64,000 bases of DNA from positions 38,872,014 to 38,936,013 of the forward strand of contig CP141144.1 of assembly GCA_035235625.1 (NCBI GenBank), written 5' to 3'. The stretch is from Saururus chinensis. Taxonomy: Eukaryota; Streptophyta; Magnoliopsida; Piperales; Saururaceae. The position numbers were made by a program, and so were the translations under genes. Within the stretch, counting starts at the first letter, position 1, and every line of letters begins with the position of its first letter. Positions 44,793 through 57,042 of the stretch are shown in pieces. Below the pieces are notes generated by a model. It worked only from the letters and a program-made list of their open reading frames with translations. It was not told the origin of the DNA and did not search any database.

Positions 44793-46690
44793 GTAACTAC
44801 CTAAACCTAACTTCTCATACAATGATTAAGGCAATATGTTAACCCTTGCACCAAAATCAAGGAGGTCCTTGTTGATGACATGATCCCCTATGATATATGA
44901 AATTGTGGGAACCCCAGGGTCCTTAAAATTGGGTGGGATGTCGAATTTCAAAATGGAGCTAACGTGCTTGGTGAGGAAGACCTTTTTAGACATGGGTTAT
45001 TGACTTGTGCTTTTGAGTGCATGGGTCTTTGAAAAATTAGCGTAAGTAGAAACTTGATTAATGAAATCTAGAAGGGGAAGTTAAAGTTTAACTTGTTTAA
45101 AAGTTTCAAAAATCTCATCTACCTAGTCGTTCATTTGCTAAAGGGTAGGGTCATGTCTAAAAACTGAGAAAAAAGTATCAAAAAGTGTCATAAGGATATA
45201 AGATCTCTCGGAGGTGGTCTTAGGCTATATCTTAGAAGGAAGGAAAGGGTAAATTAACTCATTCTCTAGTGGCTTACTTGCTATCTCTCAAGGCCCTTTA
45301 GCGACTGTGCTCTCTAGCTCATCACTCCTCGCGCTACCCAAGGGATCACCACTAACCTGATTGTTGATGTGCCTCCCACTCGTAGGGATAGTTATAGATT
45401 GAACCTATTTATGAGGGGGTGGAACTCCCTCTACTCCAAACTGACTTTTAGGTTTTTGTTAGGGCTAATTTGGCAACAAACATGTCTTTCCCTTATTAGT
45501 AGTGTTGGCTAATTGTCCTATTTGGGCCTCTAACTTTGCAATGGATTGTGTGTGAGCATAAAAGAGTTGGGATTGAGATTGAAGGCCTTGCAAAATACTT
45601 AAAACCTTGTGTTCAAAACTCAAACCCTTATTAGGTTGGCCATTGAGGGTTTCACTTAGGGGTTAGTGGAAAGGGCCTGGTGGAGGTTGAAAATTTTGCC
45701 TAGGGGTTGGTTCCCATAGTCTCTTGGTTAGATTTTTGGCAGGAAAAATTAAGATGATTACTCCACCTAGGGTTGTGTGGGAAAAAGAATAATTATCATC
45801 CCTTGGGAAGGCTTGAATAAAATTCTTATGATATTGTATAGGCTCAGGGGATTGAGGAACAGATGGACACTCAGTGACAGTATGGGCAGTACCAAGACAT
45901 ATGACACATGTGTCTTGAGTGAGGGGAGCAGATTAATGGGTTGAAGTAATAAGAATGTCTAATTTCCTACTCAAAGTGTCAACTTTGGAGGAAAGGTCCA
46001 TTGGCTTTTTGACTTCATAAAAGGTAATGTTTGAAGAAGTTAACCCACTATCATTCTATTCAAAGCAACATGTTGAAGAGAATTATGTCTCAAGTCCTCA
46101 AAATATTTCACACCTCTTTCATTTTCCTACAAAAACATACCCTCCCAACTCGCATCTACAATGTGGTAATTTTGTTTGGTAAGACCCTTATAGAATCGCT
46201 ATACCCATTGCTACTTAAGGACAACATATTTGGGTACCTCCTAAGAAAGTCCTTAAGTCTATCCCAACTCTCATAAAAGTGCTTGGTGGAAAGCTAGGTA
46301 AATGTGGTTATAACTTTGCGCATTTAGTTGGACTTTCCTATGGGGAGGCACCTTTTGAGAAACTCTTGTAGCATCTACACCCATGTGGTAATTGTGTCAA
46401 GTTGTATTGAATGGAAAAAACCTAAGCCTAACAACCTCATTGGTCAAGTCAAAGAGGTTGAAAGTAGTGCATAGTTCTAAGAAGTCGACTAGGTTCCTAT
46501 AAAGGTTTTCATTATTAATCTCAAAAAAGATGGAAGTATTTGAATTACATTCGGCTTGATTTAATAGTTTTTTAGCTGCTATCACATGCAACCTAATGCA
46601 AGACGGAGAAGTGTACTCATTGGGAGTGTAATACTCCATCAGGCTTTGAGGCATGAATCAACTAATTAATTAAATTTAGCCATGACAATG
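44793..46690 (-). pseudogene. Gag and protease N-terminal remnant of old Athila
   Basis: The minus-strand frame at 46654-46397 reads [18 protein letters not shown] and [17 protein letters not shown], closely matching the intact Gag start and core. Near 44990-44800, the protease entry ([20 protein letters not shown]) is visible and ends at the insertion point of the intact element. Frameshifts and stops lie between. Confidence 0.85.
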
Positions 46691-47132
46691 GTAGGAGTGG
46701 TGGAAGAATCGGTGGGGGACAAGGGCTGTAGTTTCTTATGCCTCCTAGGTGTACACTCAAGGTTTGGTGCTACTAACTCAGGGAGCAAGGAGCGACGGTC
46801 GTACATACACAGACAAGCACACTGCAAAAATTAAAATGTAAAGAGTAGAAAAGAGAGATAGCAAAAAACTAAAGGAAAAGCTAACTAAAAAGAAAAATAT
46901 GTTAAAATGAAAGACACAAAAAAGATCTCGCAAATCCAAGGGAAGAACATTCCTCCACAGTGGCGCCTTGCGGCCACAAGAGTAAAGAGTAGGTCGTTAA
47001 CTCAATCTACAAGAAAACAATAAAAGAAAATAAGTAAACTAAGAAGTGACCTAGAAAGTAAAGTAAAATATAAACTAAAACTAACTAGAACTATCATAGC
47101 TACGAATTGGTAACAATTCGACACTATCTATT
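46691..47132 (-). other. Untranslated leader of old Athila
   Basis: Aligns in part with 33774-34216 of the intact element: on the minus strand, CTCTTGTGGCCGCAAGG parallels CTTGTGGCCACAAGTGG, and a gag-start-like stretch is recognisable. No other feature was seen. Confidence 0.6.
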
Positions 47133-47144
47133 GCAATGGTGCCA
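47133..47144 (-). other. Primer binding site of old Athila
   Basis: TGGCACCATTGC on the minus strand, 6 nt after the LTR end, as in the intact copy. It matches the tRNA-Asp site for its first 12 bases with two changes; the rest has decayed. Confidence 0.65.
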
Positions 47145-47150
47145 AAAATT

Positions 47151-48319
47151 TGATCGTTTATAATTAAACCTTTTACAAGTGTACAAGGTAATTGTATTAG
47201 GATGAGTATTATGAGTTGTCAAACCTTAGCGACATTAAATTATTAGCAAATCTAAAAGGATAATTTGTTGATGATAAAAAACTAAAAAGAACTCCAACTT
47301 AAATTACATTAGGAAGTAATTTAGTGAAATAAGCTTAAACCAAATGAAAGAGCAATATAAGGACAAAAACATGGGAAATTGAATCCACCAATAAAATCAT
47401 AATCTCTAATCTAATTCAGGTGTGAGTATAAGTAAGTATTCTTAGATATAATCTAGAATTAATTAGAGAAAATCAGTAATTAACTTCATGATATGAAATA
47501 TCTTTAACATGGAACAAATCATCTACACAAATCTAAACTATAGATATGACTTGTCTAAACTTAGCATAAATCATCCAATTCATTAATCACAAGAACATTA
47601 AAACCTATTGTATATCCATCTCATTTGCATCACATAAATTAAAATTAATGTGAATATCAAAACTACATAGATTAATCATCTACAAGATAAATAAATCAAC
47701 ATAGAATTGAATTAAAATAAAAATCCTCCATTAAAAAGGAAGCTCTTGTTATACAATCATACTTCACAAATGAGATCTAAACTAAAAAAAAATTTGAAAC
47801 TCATCTATGACTTTATCAACTCCTAAGTAAGAGAATTCTAGCATTGCATCATTGAAAGAAGTTCTCGAATCTTCATGGAAGTTGTTGAATGCTCCTCCAC
47901 CTTCTCTTCTCTTTTGGTCTTCAAAAAATAGCTTGGCATTCCCCAATTTTGAGCGTCATAGGTGTTTATATAGACCCAAGAGTCAATAGAAGAGTTTTGG
48001 TTGAAAAATAACTCAAAATCGACTTAAACTAGGAAACTATCTATTCAATTGATCGATCACCCTTCTGGCCAATCAATCCAACAAAGTGATTGTAATATCC
48101 TCTTCAAGGCGGATAGATCAGCCTGCTCACCCGATCAATTGGCTACACTGATTCTGTAATAAAATGTTTGAAGTTTAGCCAATTTAATTCAAAAGTTCAC
48201 ATAATACTTTTCTAACATTATGAACCCTAATTATTAATTATCTAATCTATATTATTTCCTAAACAAGAATAAAAAATAAAGTAAATGGGGATAAAATAAC
48301 ATATAAATTATACTCATCA
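47151..48319 (-). repeat. 5' LTR of old Athila (1169 bp)
   Basis: On the minus strand it starts TGATGAGTATAATTTATA and ends ATAAACGATCA, the same ends as the intact Athila LTR. A TATA box (TATATAAACA) lies near 47966-47975. A degenerate four-site GATCGATC module is at 48049-48142. No second LTR survives in the window. Confidence 0.85.
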
Positions 48320-48710
48320 GTACATGTGCAGCAAAGAACGTTGCAATAGAGGTACAAAATCTAGCTAACAACAGCATGCAATAGTTGTGGGCAATATATG
48401 CAGGAGTAGCACGCAATGGGTGCAGGGGATGTATGCAACATTGCACAATGCATGCTGGAAACCATGTAACTAGGGTTAATAGGGTGGAGGACCATGCTTG
48501 TGCAATAACATTGGTTGTTACTCTAGCATAATACAAAAAATCTTTTATGTTATATAAGAGGGGGTGGTCTAACTGCAGGCTAAGTGGGACTAAGGTGGCT
48601 AACTAAAGGCAGCCAACATGGATCTAGGGCCTATGCAAGATGGTTCATTGAGGGAGATACCTAGTTCAAGGATGGATCAAAATCGGATGGCTGAATTCAT
48701 GGGGATGCAT
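48320..48710. other. No gene recognised; short flank between two retroelements
   Basis: Sequence between the old Athila LTR and the LTR of the chromovirus at 48711. Nothing recognisable. Confidence 0.5.
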
Positions 48711-49138
48711 TGTCATGGGCAGCATTCCAAGCACCTTACCAATTCCCCTTTACTTTATTTACATGTATTTTTTTTATTTTTTTGTATTTTTGTTTTAAGG
48801 TACTACCATGCCGGTACAACCACTTTGGCTATCACTCCATCTACATATAATAAATCTCCTATGCTAAATAGGGGGGAGTGAGTCGTTAGTGTTATTACAC
48901 CAATTTCTTGTAAACATGTTGATAGTAAATGCATTTTAATTTCGTGCTTATCTTCATCCATTTCCTTGGAATGGGAGTCTCTTTTGCCCCTTACCTTTTT
49001 CTTTGCATGAGCACCCACAAGTGATTTGAGTAGTACATCTATGCAAGACAAGCCAATTGTCCCAAGCAAAGTCTTGCTTGTTGGGCTTCAAGCCTACAAG
49101 AGCCGCATGGTTGGCTGCCCAACGACACGTCTATGATA
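48711..49138 (+). repeat. 5' LTR of the 48711-59238 chromovirus (428 bp)
   Basis: Begins TGTCATGGGC and shares blocks GGTACTACCATGCC and TGCTAAATAGGGGGGAGTGAG-like text with the 3' LTR (57140 and 57200 regions). Followed by the primer site after 2 nt. Confidence 0.8.
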
Positions 49139-49539
49139 ATTGGTATTGGAGCCAATGAAATGATCATCCTTGAAGCCTCCATTCACGATGCCAAAGTTTG
49201 TGGCTGGCAAAGCTAGTGGGGTCGAACATGCGGCTCCACACCAACAACATAAATGGTCATCCAAATGGCAAGGCTACACTAAAGCCTTGGAGGAGAAAGT
49301 TGCCCCCTTCGTTAGTAGGTTTTTTGCATTGGAAACGCAGAGAAGCTGAACTACGAGATGGGATAGCAAAACCGTGATGCCAATATAGAAAACTACATGC
49401 AGATCGAAGAATTGTAAGCAGAAGTTGAAAAATTGCTAAAGAAGGTGCAAAACTTGGCTTCACAATTGAGCCTTCTCCTTTGAACAACGGATCAACAAGA
49501 GCGTGTTGACTCTATCAAGTGCCCCAAAATGGCATAACC

Positions 49540-50330
49540 TAAGGCCTATCAGGGAGCGCGAGATTCAAAGAAGTGGAAAAAAATTTATTCGGCATGGAAT
49601 AATATTTTTAGGTTGTTCGTCCTGAATTTGAAGAAGCTAAGGTCACTATGGCTACCATGTACTTATTCAGCGATGTCAAGCTTTGGTGGAGGATGAAGTA
49701 CAAAGAAATTTTGAATGGTCATCTTGAAGTGAACACTTGGGAAGACCTAAAGCGTTAGTTGAAGGCCCAATTTTTGCTTGAAAATATGGAATTCATTGCC
49801 CGACTAAACCTTTTTCACCTCCAACAAACAGGAACCATTTGTGAGTATGTCAAACAATTTTCAGCCTTAATGTTGGACATTCAGATATGGCTAAAAATGA
49901 CTAGTTATTCTACTTCCTTCAAGACCTCAAGCCATGGGCCCAAATAGAGCTAAATCAGAGTAAAGTATGTGACTTATCTGCAACCTTTAGCTATCACAAA
50001 AGTCGAATGCCTCACTGAGTTTACCACCCATGAAAACACAAGGAAATTGGGATATTTCTAAAAGGACCAAGGTTTGTGACAAGGTCAACAGGAACAAAAC
50101 AACCCTATTGATGCCCCAAACAAAGGCAAGGGCAAAGTTGGTAAAAAGAAATCTTTTTAGAAAGACTTTGGAACAAAAGTCGATAGTTCTACATCTTCCA
50201 CACGGTTGTTCCAACTCTTCAATTAGGCCAGGGGCCCATTATCATGCTTACTATGTGTAGGACCTCATCTTACTTGTCAATGTCCACAAAAGAAAGCACT
50301 CAATGCCCTTGTTGTAAGGGAGTCAGCTTG
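49540..50330 (+). pseudogene. Gag remnant of the 48711-59238 chromovirus
   Basis: Broken frames. A recognisable piece at 49759-49947 reads LENMEFIARLNLFHLQQTG and CEYVKQFSALMLDI, like the chromovirus gag block 'L..L.Q.GSV.EYV..F..L'. The zinc-knuckle part could not be read clearly. Non-functional. Confidence 0.6.
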
Positions 50331-50429
50331 ACTTAAGGGAAATGATGAAGCTTCCTGTGACAAAGATGAAACACCTAAGATGGGAGTGTTAAGACTACCT
50401 AGAAAAAATAATTATCTTGAGCAAAGGGT

Positions 50430-50760
50430 CTCATGTACATTGAGATCTGCTTGAATGGCATCCCAACAAGAGCAATGGTTGACATGAGAGCCACTTATGC
50501 CTTTATCTCAGATAATAAAGAAGAATGCATAGGGCTAAGGCACATAAAAGATACAAGTTCAATGAAGAGAGTGAACTCCGAAGCTTACCCTATCACCAGG
50601 TTAGCCAAGGATGTTCCCATTCGGATTGGTAACTGGTCTGACACAATGAGTGTCATGGCGCCCCCCCCTAGATAATTTCCAAGATATCTTTGGGATGGAA
50701 TAATTACAAAAGGTGAATATTGTTCCAATTTCACATTTAGGTTCATTATGCATGTTTGAA
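50430..50760 (+). pseudogene. Protease remnant of the 48711-59238 chromovirus
   Basis: MYIEICLNGIPTRAMVDMRA followed by TYAFISD corresponds to the active-site region AMVDTGATHSFIS of chromovirus protease; here the D-T-G triad reads D-M-R, so activity would be lost. EAYPITRLAKDVPIRIGNW continues the domain. A run of C at about 50662-50668 marks the break in frame. Confidence 0.75.
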
Positions 50761-51029
50761 AATACAAATCCCTGCATGGTACTAGTTGTTTAGAAGTGCA
50801 GGACTTAAACTGCACATTTATTTGCATTTGAACTAGACGCTGGGTTGAAGAAAATGATCCAACATACCTTGTGGCTTTCTGTATGGAAGACCAAAGTGTC
50901 TCCCTCCACGGAGAACCATTGACTACCAAATTGAATTGGAGCATGGTACGAAACTACTAGTCTATGCTCCCTACCAGATGCTCCCCCCCAAACTTGTAGA
51001 ATTGCGTTGAAAACTTGATGAATTACTTG

Positions 51030-52180
51030 AAACAAGTTTTATTTGCTCCTCCAAAGTCCCTTTTGGAGCCTCAATTCTCTTCCGAAAGAAACGTGATGGG
51101 AGCTTACGCCTTTGCATCGACTATCGAGCACTAAACAAACTGATAGTGAAGAACAAACATGTCATCCCTCTCATTACAAATCCTTTTGACTAACTTGGCA
51201 GTGCGCTCTACTTTTCTAAATTAGATCTTTAGTCAAGTTATTACCAAGTGCAGATTGGCCATGGTGACAAACCAATACTGCTTGTGTTACTTAGTATGGT
51301 GCCTTCGAGTTCTTGGTCATGCCTGTTGGTCATACCAAGCCCCAACCAACTTTTGCACACTCATGAACAACCTTTTTCATGGCTTCTTTGATCACTTTAT
51401 TGACATCTACCTCGATGGCATTATGGTCTATAACAATTCACTTGCTAAACATATTACTCACTTGAGAGTCTTGTTCAATGTCCTATGGAAGAACAACCAT
51501 ATGCCAAGCTAGAGAAGTGCTCCTTTACACAATGGGAAATTTCCTTTTTGGGATGTCATATTGGTAGTAGTTGAGATCAATTAGATTAAGAGAAGGTCCA
51601 TGCCAATGATGATTGGTTGCCCCCCACCAATGAAAAACAATTGCAGGCTTTCTTGGGCCTCTCAAACTACTACAAGAGTTTTATCATTGGGTATTTGTAA
51701 AAAGATACCTCTTTGACCGACTTGCTAAAGAAAGATCGACCTTGGTGTTGGTCAGAACACTTTCAGATAGCCTTTGTTGAACTGATGACAGCAATCACAC
51801 AAGAGCCTATACTTCGACTATCGGACTACTCTAAGTCATATGAAGCTTAGACGGATGCCTCTAATTATGCCATCAGGGGCATTTCTCACAAGCGGGCCAC
51901 CTTGTTGCCTTTGAAAGTCACAAACTCAATAAAATAGAGCAACACTACACTATACAAGAGATGGAGATGACAGTGTTAATCCATTGCCTGTGCTCGTGGT
52001 GCCATTACTAATTGGGTTCTCGCTTTGTCGTCAAAACATACAACATATCGACTAGTTACTTTCAGTCTCAATCAAGCTATCTCCCAAACAGGCACGGCTG
52101 CAAGACTTTTTGGCTGAATTTGACTACATATTGGAGTAAAAACCTGAGCAAAACAATATCATTGTTGATGTACTTAGTCA
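51030..52180 (+). pseudogene. Reverse transcriptase and RNase H remnant
   Basis: SLRLCIDYRALNKLIVKNK and SALYFSKLDL (about 51100-51230), DIYLDGIMVYNNSLAKHITH (the DD box reads LDG; near 51405-51460), LGLSNYYKSFIIGY and the RNase H start SYEAxTDASNYAI (near 51840) follow in the normal order. Stops and frame changes are frequent. Confidence 0.8.
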
Positions 52181-52229
52181 AAATGTTGAATTAATAGAAC
52201 TAGATGCACTCTGTGTCCCTAGAATAAAT

Positions 52230-53124
52230 TCTTGGTCTAGTGATCTACAACATCAAATTCGAGTAGTGATGGAGAAAGATCCTTCCGTGTGCACCATGCT
52301 TCAGCAAGTGAAAGAAGGCAAGACTCATAAATTTTTGCTTGACTACGGGTTATTGATGAACAAGGGACAAAGAATTTATGTTCCAAAAGTGGCACACTTG
52401 CGAAAAGAACTCCTCCATAAGTGTCCATGAAACTCCTTGTGCCTGCATATTTCTGGCATAAAGTGGAACATGACAAACCACGGGGCCTCCTTGAACCATT
52501 GCTAGTATTGCAGGGACCTTGGGAGAGTATCTTCCTCGACTTCAGATCGTTGTTGCCTAAAGTTGGCGGATATAGATTGATCTTAGTGGTCATCGACCAT
52601 TTATCTAAATATGCCACCTTTGTGTCAGTTCCCAAACATTGCACAATTGATGAATTTTCCCACCTTTTTCTCAAGACCATTATTAAGTATTTGGGTATTC
52701 CCCAAACAATTGTGAGCGATAGCGATGGGCACTTCATGAGCCGGTTTTGGACAGGACTATTTAAACTACTTGGTTCTAAGTTGAGTTTCTCTTTCAACAT
52801 GCTTCCTCAAACAGACTGCCAAACATAGTGTGTTATGCTATCCTTGAAGAATATATGTGCCACTTCATCAACACCAATTAGAAGGATTGGTTCATTCTTC
52901 TCGACATTATCAAATTCTCCTACAATTTATAGAAGAGCTCTGATGCCAACTAGAGCCCATTAGAGTTAGCCACCGGCCACCAACCTACCACACCCCACAC
53001 CTTGGCTATGGGCTATATTGTCAAAAGCCACCCTACCTTCCACCTTACACAAGATTGGAACATCACCTTAGACATTACCCGCGCATATCTTGAGAAGGTA
53101 GCTACTTGAGCAAAAAGTGGGTTG
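52230..53124 (+). pseudogene. Integrase remnant of the chromovirus
   Basis: The clearest open part is 52421-52828, with LILVVIDHLSKYATFVSVPK and IPQTIVSDSDGHFMSRFW, giving the first two catalytic acidic residues of the DDE core. Downstream, SPLELATGHQPTTPHTL and ITRAYLEKVAT continue the family sequence to the point where the solo LTR at 53130 begins. Confidence 0.8.
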
Positions 53125-53770
53125 ACCAATGTCACGCCCCGGCGATGCCCGACCCGAGCCGAACCCGGTCCAAGGGCCGGTCAAGCACGCGGGGGCGACG
53201 AAGTAAAATTGAGAAACGATTCTAGCGGAAGACTTAATCCCTAACCACGGGCGATTAACAGCAACACGGAGTGCGCACAATCCTTTGAGCAAGAGTAAAT
53301 AAAAGGGGAAAAAAAGGTGTTGCTTAACACAAAGTAAACAACAATCTCAAACCCACAAGCTTAGTTTTAAGTAAAGCCCACACCGGCTCAAAATAAGTCA
53401 TAAGCAAACATAACTGTAACATGTGACATAAATCCACAACAAAGAACCCTACACATAGGTTCTAACATAAAACATGAAACAAAATGAAGGAAAGTCACGC
53501 AACGATCTCCATCATCACACCCAAGCTACCTCTGACCTTTCCTCAAAAAGGCAATCCTGTCCGTCTGCGTGTCGCACCACGCAGCCCCAAATCAAAACAC
53601 AAAAGAGGGGTGAGTTTTAACACTCAGCAATGGTTTTAATATCACTGTCAACATAGAAAATACGATAGCTTAGAAATGAGATCGTTTCAGATCAAAGATT
53701 TACATGGTGCATCACTTCTGATCACACATTCATATCACTTACCACTGCATCAAAATGCATAATTCAACCT

Positions 53771-54100
53771 GCATGGATGTATCTCTAGCATACATATTCC
53801 CACATGCATTCACATCATAACCAATCCCGCATGGATGTATCTCTAACATACATATTCCACATGCATAACATCAAAATCAGCATGCATGGATGTATCTCTA
53901 ACATACCTAATCCACATGCATAACATCAAAATCAACATGCATGGATGTATCTCTAACATACATATTCCACATGCATAACATCAAAATCAGCGTGCATGGA
54001 TGTATCTCTAACATACCTAATCCACATGCATAACATCAAAATCAACATGCATGGATGTATCTCTAACATACATATTCCCACATGCATAATGTTATCACAA
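53771..54100. repeat. Tandem array, 6 copies of a 55-bp unit
   Basis: GCATGGATGTATCTCTA begins copies at 53771, 53829, 53884, 53939, 53994 and 54049 (steps 58, 55, 55, 55, 55). From 53829 on, copies alternate between CATATTCC and CCTAATCC variants, so the array is organised as 110-bp dimers. Confidence 0.9.
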
Positions 54101-55359
54101 TCAACCTCCATCAAGGAGTAATCACACATTGACGTCACACAGACGGGAGCATAGACAAGGCCACGAAGGCGTGTCATGGTACAAAATTCGACACAAGAAT
54201 TCAAGAAAGATCGGGGTTGTCAATCCCTAATACTGCTCGCCCTGGACGATCCTGGCCAAGGATGTCCCATTCTCACACAGAGAATCTAGAGCAGGGGTGT
54301 TCGCCCAGGGACATATCCTGCGGAGGGAAGAGCCCGAGTTCTCACACAGAGAACCCTAGAACACGTGGTAGCGGGGTGCACACGGCATACCACACTGGAT
54401 TCTCAGGGTCCAGATGACACACATAAAAATATTCTCACGTATCCGCAAGACAAGTACACAACTCGTCCCCACATCATTCCATTAAACAAGACTCAACCCG
54501 GGGAGTGCACTCGTTCCACACAGGAACTCCAAATCGTTCCACACAGGAACTTCAAATCAAAACATGTCCTTTCGGACCAATCAACTTGCGATCAATCCAT
54601 GACCGATAAACCCGGCACGCAATTCCATCACATTGCATCCAATCGGTCAAATTCGATTAATCACGATGAAGCCTCAATTGGAAATCCATTTTCATGATGC
54701 GTGCAGCATGGTACATGCGGGGGCAAAGCATACATGAACCCTAATCATGATAAGTGCTCTCACCAGCCCCTAATGCATCATTCATAATCACGATATTAAG
54801 CTTCAACATCATCATTTAACCCCCACATGTGTGTGTGTGTAACTAGTAGAAGCCTTTCACATGATGCATATTAACATGCTTGAAAATCAACTCACTACCA
54901 CACTACACATGTGAATTTTTACCTAAACATGAATTCCAGCGGAAATCATAGTAGAAGAATCGTTGAAATCTTAGCTAGATTCAAAACTCAACCACAAAGG
55001 CTAAACACCTATAACATCACTCATTTCATCATTGAGTCATGGTATTCACCAACATTCACACACCATTAATCACAATTTATCATGACAAATCTGTCCAACA
55101 ATGATTGTAGTCCTACGGAAATATGCTTAACCAAAGGGAAACAACTATTCATAATTTCAAAATAACGATTCCAACATCATGCCACAACACATAAGTCATT
55201 CCACCATCACTAAGCATATATCTCAACTCCATAAACTCAATAGCATGCATTTCCAGTAGCCTAACATAGCTTAAAACACTCCACATTCATATAAAATTGG
55301 CAAGCCAAAGTGGAATCATCAAAATAGGCATCATACACTCAACATGCAATTTTACGTAG

Positions 55360-55456
55360 CCGATCGATCGCCCTTCAGGCCGTTCGATCGGTTACACGCA
55401 AAATTTTGAAAATTTCAGTTCAGCCGATCGATCGCCCTGCAAGGCCGATCGATCGC
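55360..55456 (-). promoter_or_regulatory. Four-site GATCGATC module in the 3.4-kb solo LTR
   Basis: Sites at 55360-55371, 55380-55391 (CCGTTCGATCGG, one site altered), 55424-55435 and 55445-55456. Core spacings are 20, 44 and 21 bp, almost those of the Athila LTR. In this LTR it lies about 700 nt downstream of the TATA box (56136-56127), within the transcribed part. Confidence 0.65.
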
Positions 55457-56126
55457 CAACACGGCAGAATAGTCATCTTCTTCCTTTCGCAAATCCAAAC
55501 CGAAACACCATAGAAAACACTTCAAATCCACATCTAACACCCTAATCATCATCAAAAGTCCTCCTTGACTTCCAGAATATCAAACCAAACCATAATAATG
55601 CAAAACCCTAAGAAATCGGGATTAAATAATTCCATTTTCTAATCTTACCATTAACACACTAAATCAAGCAAACCATTTCGAAGTAAGCCAAAAAAATGAA
55701 GAGTTTTACCATGGATAAACAGAGATTTCGAAGACCCATTACCTCAGCACTTGATTAAGCTCGGATTGAAGAGTCACCCTTCTTGAAATCCTTGAAAATA
55801 CAATGAGTTTGAATTAAACACCAATGGAAATCGATTTACTTAAGAAATCCCTAATTAAATCTTAGATCTAGGGCTTGTTGGTAGTAAAAATCGAATTTTG
55901 AATGTTAGGGTTTGTAGTAAAACACAAATCAGTAGCTTTTGATGGTCAAAAACGAATTGAATTAAGGGGAAAATGGTAGATTTAGAAGAAATTAAGAGAA
56001 AAGCCATGGATTAGTGCTTAATTAGAGCAAGCTTACCTTAATCGGCTTCTAATTCGGGCCTAAGTGGGGATTAGGCCAGACCTCCTTCCTTAGCCTATTC
56101 CCAAAAATGGAAATGGCTCTGGTTTG

Positions 56127-56136
56127 CCCTTTTATA
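56127..56136 (-). promoter_or_regulatory. TATA box of the 3.4-kb solo LTR
   Basis: TATAAAAGGG on the minus strand, about 410 bp from the sense start of the LTR. Its position supports minus-sense orientation. Confidence 0.55.
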
Positions 56137-56549
56137 GTAAGGGTTGGGGTAGACATAGGTAAGTTTTGGGGTGTAAATATGAAAAGTAGGCTAAAAGTGG
56201 TTATTTTGCAAATTTAAGCACGAATTAAGCCTAATAAAATTCTAAAAATTTTTGTGTGACCTTAAGTATATGTCTAGGGTCATTTGACACAAAAATAAAA
56301 TTTTTGACCGTGGGGCCCACATGGGTCCCGCCAAAACCCTAATTTTTGGGAAAATAGTGAAAAATTCCAAAAATTCACATTTGGTTTAAAATCACTTAAA
56401 ACCACTAATATTGAAGTTAATTTTGGTTAAAACCATCACAAACTCTATTTATTTACAAAATCACCGAATAAGATCAGAAAACACATAAATTGCACGATAA
56501 CCCATAATTAAATAAAAATCAAAACCGGTTTAAAGATGAGGGTCCTTAC

Positions 56550-57004
56550 AACCAAGGCCGCCAACCTTCCACATTTAGTGTGGCAGATCTCATGCTTGTC
56601 AAACTCAATCTTACCCAAATCAAGCCCTTCCACCAACTTCATAAAGGCCTCATTCACAAGTATGAAAGTCCCTTCTTCATCCTCCAATGGGTCGGGAAGG
56701 TCTCTCACAAAATTCAATTACCACCCTGGATGTAAATCCATCCCATCTTCCATGCTAGTTGTCAAAGTCATACAATGCCAACTGTGAAGACCTCTCAAGA
56801 AACCACCTTTCTCATGGCAATCTCAAAGTCACCACTGACATCCGAGTTCTAGAGGAAATCATCGCCGATTGTGAAGTTGAATGCAGCAAGGAGAAAGTAT
56901 GCAAATTCCTCACCAAATTGAGGGACCTTCAACACAACCAGGAGCCCGAAGAAGAGCTTCTCAACCACCATGCTAATTACGTCAAAGCCTACCTTATGGA
57001 GTAG
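56550..57004 (+). pseudogene. Integrase C terminus and chromodomain-like tail of the 48711-59238 chromovirus
   Basis: Continues the integrase after the solo LTR. Translated pieces include a HPS-x-LPC-like block and SKSYNANCEDLSRN (about 56760-56800), which parallel HVSxLKPYHxDPEDPSRN of chromoviruses. VLEEIIADCEVECSKEKVCK and then FLTKLRDLQHNQEPEE (about 56850-56960) resemble a decayed chromodomain. It ends shortly before the polypurine tract. Confidence 0.7.
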
Positions 57005-57042
57005 CGTCAACAAGGATGTCGATGAAATTGAGTGGGGGAGCA

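Larger units (their letters stand above)
21505..48319 (-). mobile_element. Old Athila (Ty3/gypsy) element, minus strand, truncated and twice invaded
   Basis: On the minus strand, in order: 5' LTR 48319-47151, primer site 47144-47133, gag remnant about 46690-45000, protease split at 44793/32329, RT 31700-30700, RNase H split at 30447/22892, integrase to about 21505. Each piece aligns with the intact Athila at 32330-44792 but has many stops. The two interruptions are a chromovirus (22893-30446) and the intact Athila (32330-44792), each with a 5-bp duplication of the target. The integrase N-terminal part is inverted (22345-22697). The env region and 3' LTR are missing beyond 21505. Confidence 0.9.
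53130..56549 (-). mobile_element. Solo LTR, 3.4 kb, chromovirus (Tekay/Del-like) type
   Basis: Plus-strand ends TGTCACGCCCCGG and GAGGGTCCTTACA, target duplication ACCAA at 53125-53129 and 56550-56554. Sense is minus: TGTAAGGACCC start, TATA box TATAAAAGGG at 56136-56127, and the GAGTGTTAAAACTCACC motif near 53622-53606. It contains a 6-copy array (53771-54100) and the four-site GATCGATC module (55360-55456). It is related to, but not the same family as, the solo LTR at 9131-12342. It separates the integrase from the C-terminal tail of its host element. Confidence 0.88.
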
